Assembly (NCBI RefSeq): GCF_030287405.1
Contig: NZ_JASVVV010000002.1
Span: forward strand, 434,001 to 498,000
DNA length: 64,000 bases
Source: Halalkalicoccus sp. NIPERK01
GTDB lineage: Archaea; Halobacteriota; Halobacteria; Halobacteriales; Halalkalicoccaceae
Direction of reading: 5' to 3'
Positions 61,633 to 64,000 of this stretch are shown one piece after another. Position 1 is the first letter of the stretch. Each line of letters begins with the position of its first letter. Under the pieces are notes generated by a model that saw only the letters and a program-made list of their open reading frames with translations, was not told where the DNA came from and did not search any database. Position numbers and translations under genes: made by a program.

Positions 61633-62253
61633 TCACCTGCCGGGATCGAACAGCCCCTCGACGTCGCGCTCGCGCGACCGCCGTCGGGAGACGCGATCCG
61701 CGAGTCGCCCGTAGACCAGATCGCGATGGGTCGGCTCCCGGACGAAATCGACACAGAGCGCGAGAAATGGGCTCGATTCGCCGGCCTCGAGCGCCTCGCT
61801 CGCGTACTCGCGGGCCCGTTCGACGAGCGACGCGTCGTAGCCCCCGGCCGACGCCAGGATCGGCGCGACGAGCAGACACTCCTCGCTATCGAGGTCCGGG
61901 AGCGACACGACGTTTCCCCGGTGGACGAGTCGCGGCGGGCGCGCCCGTTCGATCCACTCGGGGTCGTCTCCGAGGGCGGCGAGCGCCCTCCGGACGGAAA
62001 CCAGGTCGACGCCGCGGTAGTCGTCGGGGAGGCCGGCGAGGTACCCGCGGGCGCTCTCGGCGAGTCCGGTCGCACCCGCCCAGTTGCGGGTCCGGGCGTG
62101 ATGGATCGCGGCGGTGTACTGGATCAGTCCGTGGAGCAGGCGCTCGTCGTCGCCCTCGGGGCAGTCGAGCCAGACGGGTTCCCACGCGTCGTGAGCGGCG
62201 TGATGGAAGCCGGCGTTGTAGAGGGCGATCCCCGCTCGCAGCGGTCGGTCCAT
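61633..62253 (-). CDS. DUF309 family protein
   Basis: A 206-residue helical protein with the DUF309 signature in GFHHAAHDAWEPVWLDCPEGD (shown in part; residues 15-30) and LLHGLIQYTAAIHHA. The start at 62253 (MDRPLRAGIALYNAG) is chosen because it opens the conserved helix. Function unknown; family members carry a His/Glu pair that may bind metal. It is followed by a small hypothetical gene in the same direction. Confidence 0.82.
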   Translation of the reverse strand: MDRPLRAGIALYNAGFHHAAHDAWEPVWLDCPEGDDERLLHGLIQYTAAIHHARTRNWAGATGLAESARGYLAGLPDDYRGVDLVSVRRALAALGDDPEWIERARPPRLVHRGNVVSLPDLDSEECLLVAPILASAGGYDASLVERAREYASEALEAGESSPFLALCVDFVREPTHRDLVYGRLADRVSRRRSRERDVEGLFDPGR

Positions 62254-62439
62254 ACGACTCGTTCGCCCCGCGCCGAGTAGCGTCTGTCGGTCGGTCCCGG
62301 TATAACCGGCCTGCACTAGCAAGCGCCGCCTATCTCCGATATGTCGTATTTGATAGTGGTGGCATGAACATCACTCATGTCGGTCGACAGACGGCGCACG
62401 TACGGACGAGCGTCGCGAACGAACGGGAAGGTGTGAGTC

Positions 62440-62586
62440 ATGCTTGAACTCGCGATCCTGTTCTTCATCCTCGCGATCGTCGCCGGGGCTCTCGGTGCCG
62501 GCGGGATCGCAGGAATGTCGATGACGATCGCCAAGTGGCTGGTCATCGCGTTTCTGGTCCTGGCGGTCGTCTCGTTCCTCCTGTGA
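62440..62586 (+). CDS. DUF1328-like small membrane protein
   Basis: A 48-residue hydrophobic protein, [19 protein letters not shown] then a glycine-rich turn and a second helix ([16 protein letters not shown]). This is the two-helix DUF1328 pattern (YtjA-like) found in bacteria and haloarchaea. The start ATG is preceded by GGAAGGTG. Function unknown, probably membrane stress related. Confidence 0.75.
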   Translation: MLELAILFFILAIVAGALGAGGIAGMSMTIAKWLVIAFLVLAVVSFLL

Positions 62587-62605
62587 GGCGCCGGCCCCAC
62601 AGGGG

Positions 62606-62737
62606 TTACGAGAGGCTGTAGTGACCCGATCGTCCGGGGATGTGGTCCGCGCCGTGGCAGATACCGCAGGTCCACGTCTCCCCATCGTATGACCCGATGG
62701 TCTTCGCTCCACACCACCCACAGTAGTGCTCTTGCAT
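62606..62737 (-). CDS. 43-residue zinc-ribbon protein
   Basis: A very short protein MQEHYCGWCGAKTIGSYDGE followed by WTCGICHGADH. Two CxxC knuckles (CGWC, CGIC) 15 residues apart form a complete zinc ribbon with little else. A TATA-like AACATTTACC (62761-62770, minus strand) lies 29 nt before the ATG, so it is likely leaderless. It converges with the DUF1328 gene, 19 nt between stops. Small zinc-finger proteins of this kind are numerous in haloarchaea and some act in regulation; the role here is unknown. Confidence 0.65.
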   Translation of the reverse strand: MQEHYCGWCGAKTIGSYDGETWTCGICHGADHIPGRSGHYSLS

Positions 62738-63155
62738 ACACATGTGTCTAGCGTTACCACGGTAAATGTTTTACTTGACGAAACTGACATGAGCGGGTCG
62801 AGACGCGGTCGCTCGCGCGGTCGTCGTGGCGTCCGAACCCGCGTTCGAGAGGAACGCTCCCCTATCCCGGTAAGACCGTCCTAGCGTGGATCGGACCCCG
62901 TCAAGAGGGGGCTACCCGTGTCGCCCGCCCCCTCGTGGCCCGAAACGTGTTCGATGAAGTGAGAGGCGACCTCGTGAGGAACGTGCGTCCGGTCGCGAAC
63001 CGTACAGAACCGAACGTCCCGCCGACGACCGGCGGCGAAGCCGCCGGTGACGAAGCGAGTGTGGTGCAAGTCAGGCCACGGATGAAATGAACGTCCTGAC
63101 GGAGTCTCACACGAGCGTAGCGAGTGTGAGGCACGTCAGGACCGAACGAAGTGAG
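62738..63155. other. Non-coding region with hairpins and tRNA-Arg remnants
   Basis: 418 nt without a gene. It includes the promoter of the zinc-ribbon gene, a perfect hairpin at 63028-63048 (ACCGGCGGC, GAA loop), a copy of the tRNA-Arg 3' end at 63092-63104, and an inverted GTCAGGA/TCCTGAC pair (63137-63162) that pairs part of the tRNA 3' end with upstream sequence. Confidence 0.5.
63092..63104 (-). repeat. Duplicate of tRNA-Arg 3' end (att-like)
   Basis: CGTCCTGACGGAG here is identical to 63156-63168, the discriminator, acceptor and start of the T-arm of tRNA-Arg, in direct orientation 64 bp away. Confidence 0.5.
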
Positions 63156-63228
63156 CGTCCTGACGGAGATTTGAACTCCGGTCACAGGCTCCGCAAGCCC
63201 GTAGGATGGTCCACTACCCTACCAGGAC
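63156..63228 (-). tRNA. tRNA-Arg (GCG)
   Basis: A 73-nt cloverleaf: acceptor arms GTCCTGG and TCAGGAC (last pair G-U) with discriminator G, anticodon arm CGGGC-TTGCGGA-GCCTG giving GCG, T-arm CGGAG-TTCAAAT-CTCCG. No intron. Confidence 0.93.
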
Positions 63229-63324
63229 TCATCCCGACGTATGCCGGTTCCGGTTAAAGGGGTTACGATCCGACCCCGTCTTACCACGGCGTGACCGCCC
63301 GGACTAACCCATAAGTTATCGTAA

Positions 63325-63337
63325 TTTTATATATTAA
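63325..63337 (+). promoter_or_regulatory. TATA region of the terminal gene
   Basis: TTTTATATATTAA is centred 35 nt before an in-frame GTG at 63366, which supports that start, and 89 nt before the GTG at 63420. Confidence 0.45.
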
Positions 63338-63419
63338 TTCCGTTTTGTTTCTGCCGTGATCGATCGTGAGCGGTCCTGAGCCGGGACGGTGTACTCCTCC
63401 CACCGAGGATGGTCGTGGT

Positions 63420-64000
63420 GTGACACGCCGGTCGGTTCTGGCCGCCGTCTCGGTGGCCGCCACGGCGATCACCCCGGCGCTGGGCGGGTCGAGGACGGGT
63501 ACGATCGGATCGACGGACGCAGAGCGAGCGTTCGATCCGACCCGCCACGGCTTCGGGTTTTATAACTGGCGCGTCAGCGAGGGGCCGTACCCCGGGACGC
63601 GCACCGAAACCGTCGACGACGGGTGGCGAGAGGCGTTCGAGCGTGCGTTCGATCGACCGCTGTCGGACCTCCCCGAGGGGTTCGTCGAGGGGCTCTCCCG
63701 GCACGCCCGCGAGGGACTGCTCGAGGCGGTCCGGACCAACGGCTACTGTTACGGGATGATCTTCGCCGCCCAGCGGTACTTCGAACGCCCGGAGACGATC
63801 CCCGCCGACTTCGAGACGGCGAGCGGGATCACCCACCCGAACGCACCCCAGTCCGTCGAGGGGACGCCGATCCTCGACGACCTCGTCGAGTACCAGACCG
63901 CACAGTACACCGATCCCCACGCGTGGCTCGGCCGGTACGCCCTGCTCGATGCCTCGCTGATCGACTACGACGCCCAACTCGCCGACCTGCTGGCGGCCGT
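63420..64000 (+). CDS. Putative Tat-exported protein of unknown function (3' end outside window)
   Basis: The frame is open from here to the window end (193 codons seen). With the GTG at 63420 the protein begins VTRRSVLAAVSVAATAITPAL, a twin-arginine-like signal; an earlier in-frame GTG at 63366 would add 18 residues. Mature sequence: HGFGFYNWRVSEGPYPGTRT, later the striking NGYCYGMIFAAQRYFERPE. The single cysteine in a Gly-Tyr-Cys-Tyr-Gly context could be catalytic, but I do not recognise the family. Codon usage is normal for the region. Confidence 0.6.
   Translation, partial: MTRRSVLAAVSVAATAITPALGGSRTGTIGSTDAERAFDPTRHGFGFYNWRVSEGPYPGTRTETVDDGWREAFERAFDRPLSDLPEGFVEGLSRHAREGLLEAVRTNGYCYGMIFAAQRYFERPETIPADFETASGITHPNAPQSVEGTPILDDLVEYQTAQYTDPHAWLGRYALLDASLIDYDAQLADLLAA

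Overview
The window comes from a haloarchaeon (class Halobacteria). It is GC-rich, about two-thirds G+C in coding regions, and the encoded proteins are strongly acidic. RNA polymerase subunit B is split into B'' and B' and subunit A into A' and A''. There is a PGF-CTERM surface glycoprotein close to an archaeosortase, a pair of class I and class II GAPDH genes, aIF2-beta with a TRAM tail, and many leaderless genes with a TATA box about 30 nt before the start codon. I cannot assign a genus from the sequence alone. No insertion sequence, CRISPR array, rRNA operon or replication origin was seen.

Layout. 0-7 kb: end of korA, korB, methylmalonyl-CoA epimerase, a sugar acetyltransferase, EF-2 and a DUF5781 zincin-like protein, with clusters of perfect hairpins on both sides of EF-2. 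7.3-13.2 kb: a four-gene plus-strand glycosylation cluster (AglD-like transferase, FAD oxidoreductase, membrane glycosyltransferase-like protein, SDR epimerase). 13.2-23.9 kb: minus-strand transcription/translation cluster rpoH-rpoB''-rpoB'-rpoA'-rpoA''-nusA-rpsL-rpsG, interrupted by a plus-strand PAP2 phosphatase gene. 24-31.7 kb: tRNA-Asp, two divergent-side PCM genes, a zinc-finger protein, an aminopeptidase, pgk, gapA and, divergently, gapII. 31.7-38 kb: Hsp20, DCC-family protein, DPS-like thioferritin, a frameshifted Mrr-like gene, RimK-like ligase, membrane proteins, L10e and VanZ.

38.4-44.2 kb is a cell-surface block: an S-layer-type glycoprotein with a PGF-CTERM tail, a DUF433/DUF5615 toxin-antitoxin pair with a broken toxin and a near-duplicate of the glycoprotein's 3' flank on its far side, archaeosortase A, and a Tat-exported protein of unknown function. 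44.2-47.4 kb holds the most unusual unit: a degenerate KaiC-like protein (DUF7504-like), a 704-residue protein with a caspase-like CHAT domain, and a 44-residue membrane peptide encoded tail-to-tail with the CHAT gene. The last 300 nt of the CHAT gene have a different base composition, which suggests an exchangeable C-terminus. 47.9-54 kb: tRNA-Phe and a tightly overlapping four-gene operon (asparagine synthase-like protein without its glutaminase cysteine, phosphodiesterase, FemAB-like transferase, DegT-like aminotransferase), probably making a surface polymer or glycan.

54-64 kb is mostly conserved housekeeping: DoxX, tRNA-Val with a duplicated 3' end, DUF192, an ABC exporter, DUF5789, creatininase-family protein, DUF5790, MptD, aIF2-beta, Azf-type glucose-6-phosphate dehydrogenase, DUF309, two very short genes (DUF1328 and a zinc ribbon), tRNA-Arg with a duplicated 3' end, and the start of a putative Tat-exported protein that runs off the window.

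How it fits together: central carbon metabolism (2-oxoacid oxidoreductase, epimerase, gapA/pgk against gapII, Azf), core transcription and translation, and three separate envelope loci (AglD cluster, S-layer/ArtA, asparagine synthase-like operon) lie side by side. The variable parts (broken toxin, direct repeat, tRNA 3'-end duplications, CHAT locus, AT-rich island) fall in the gaps between them.
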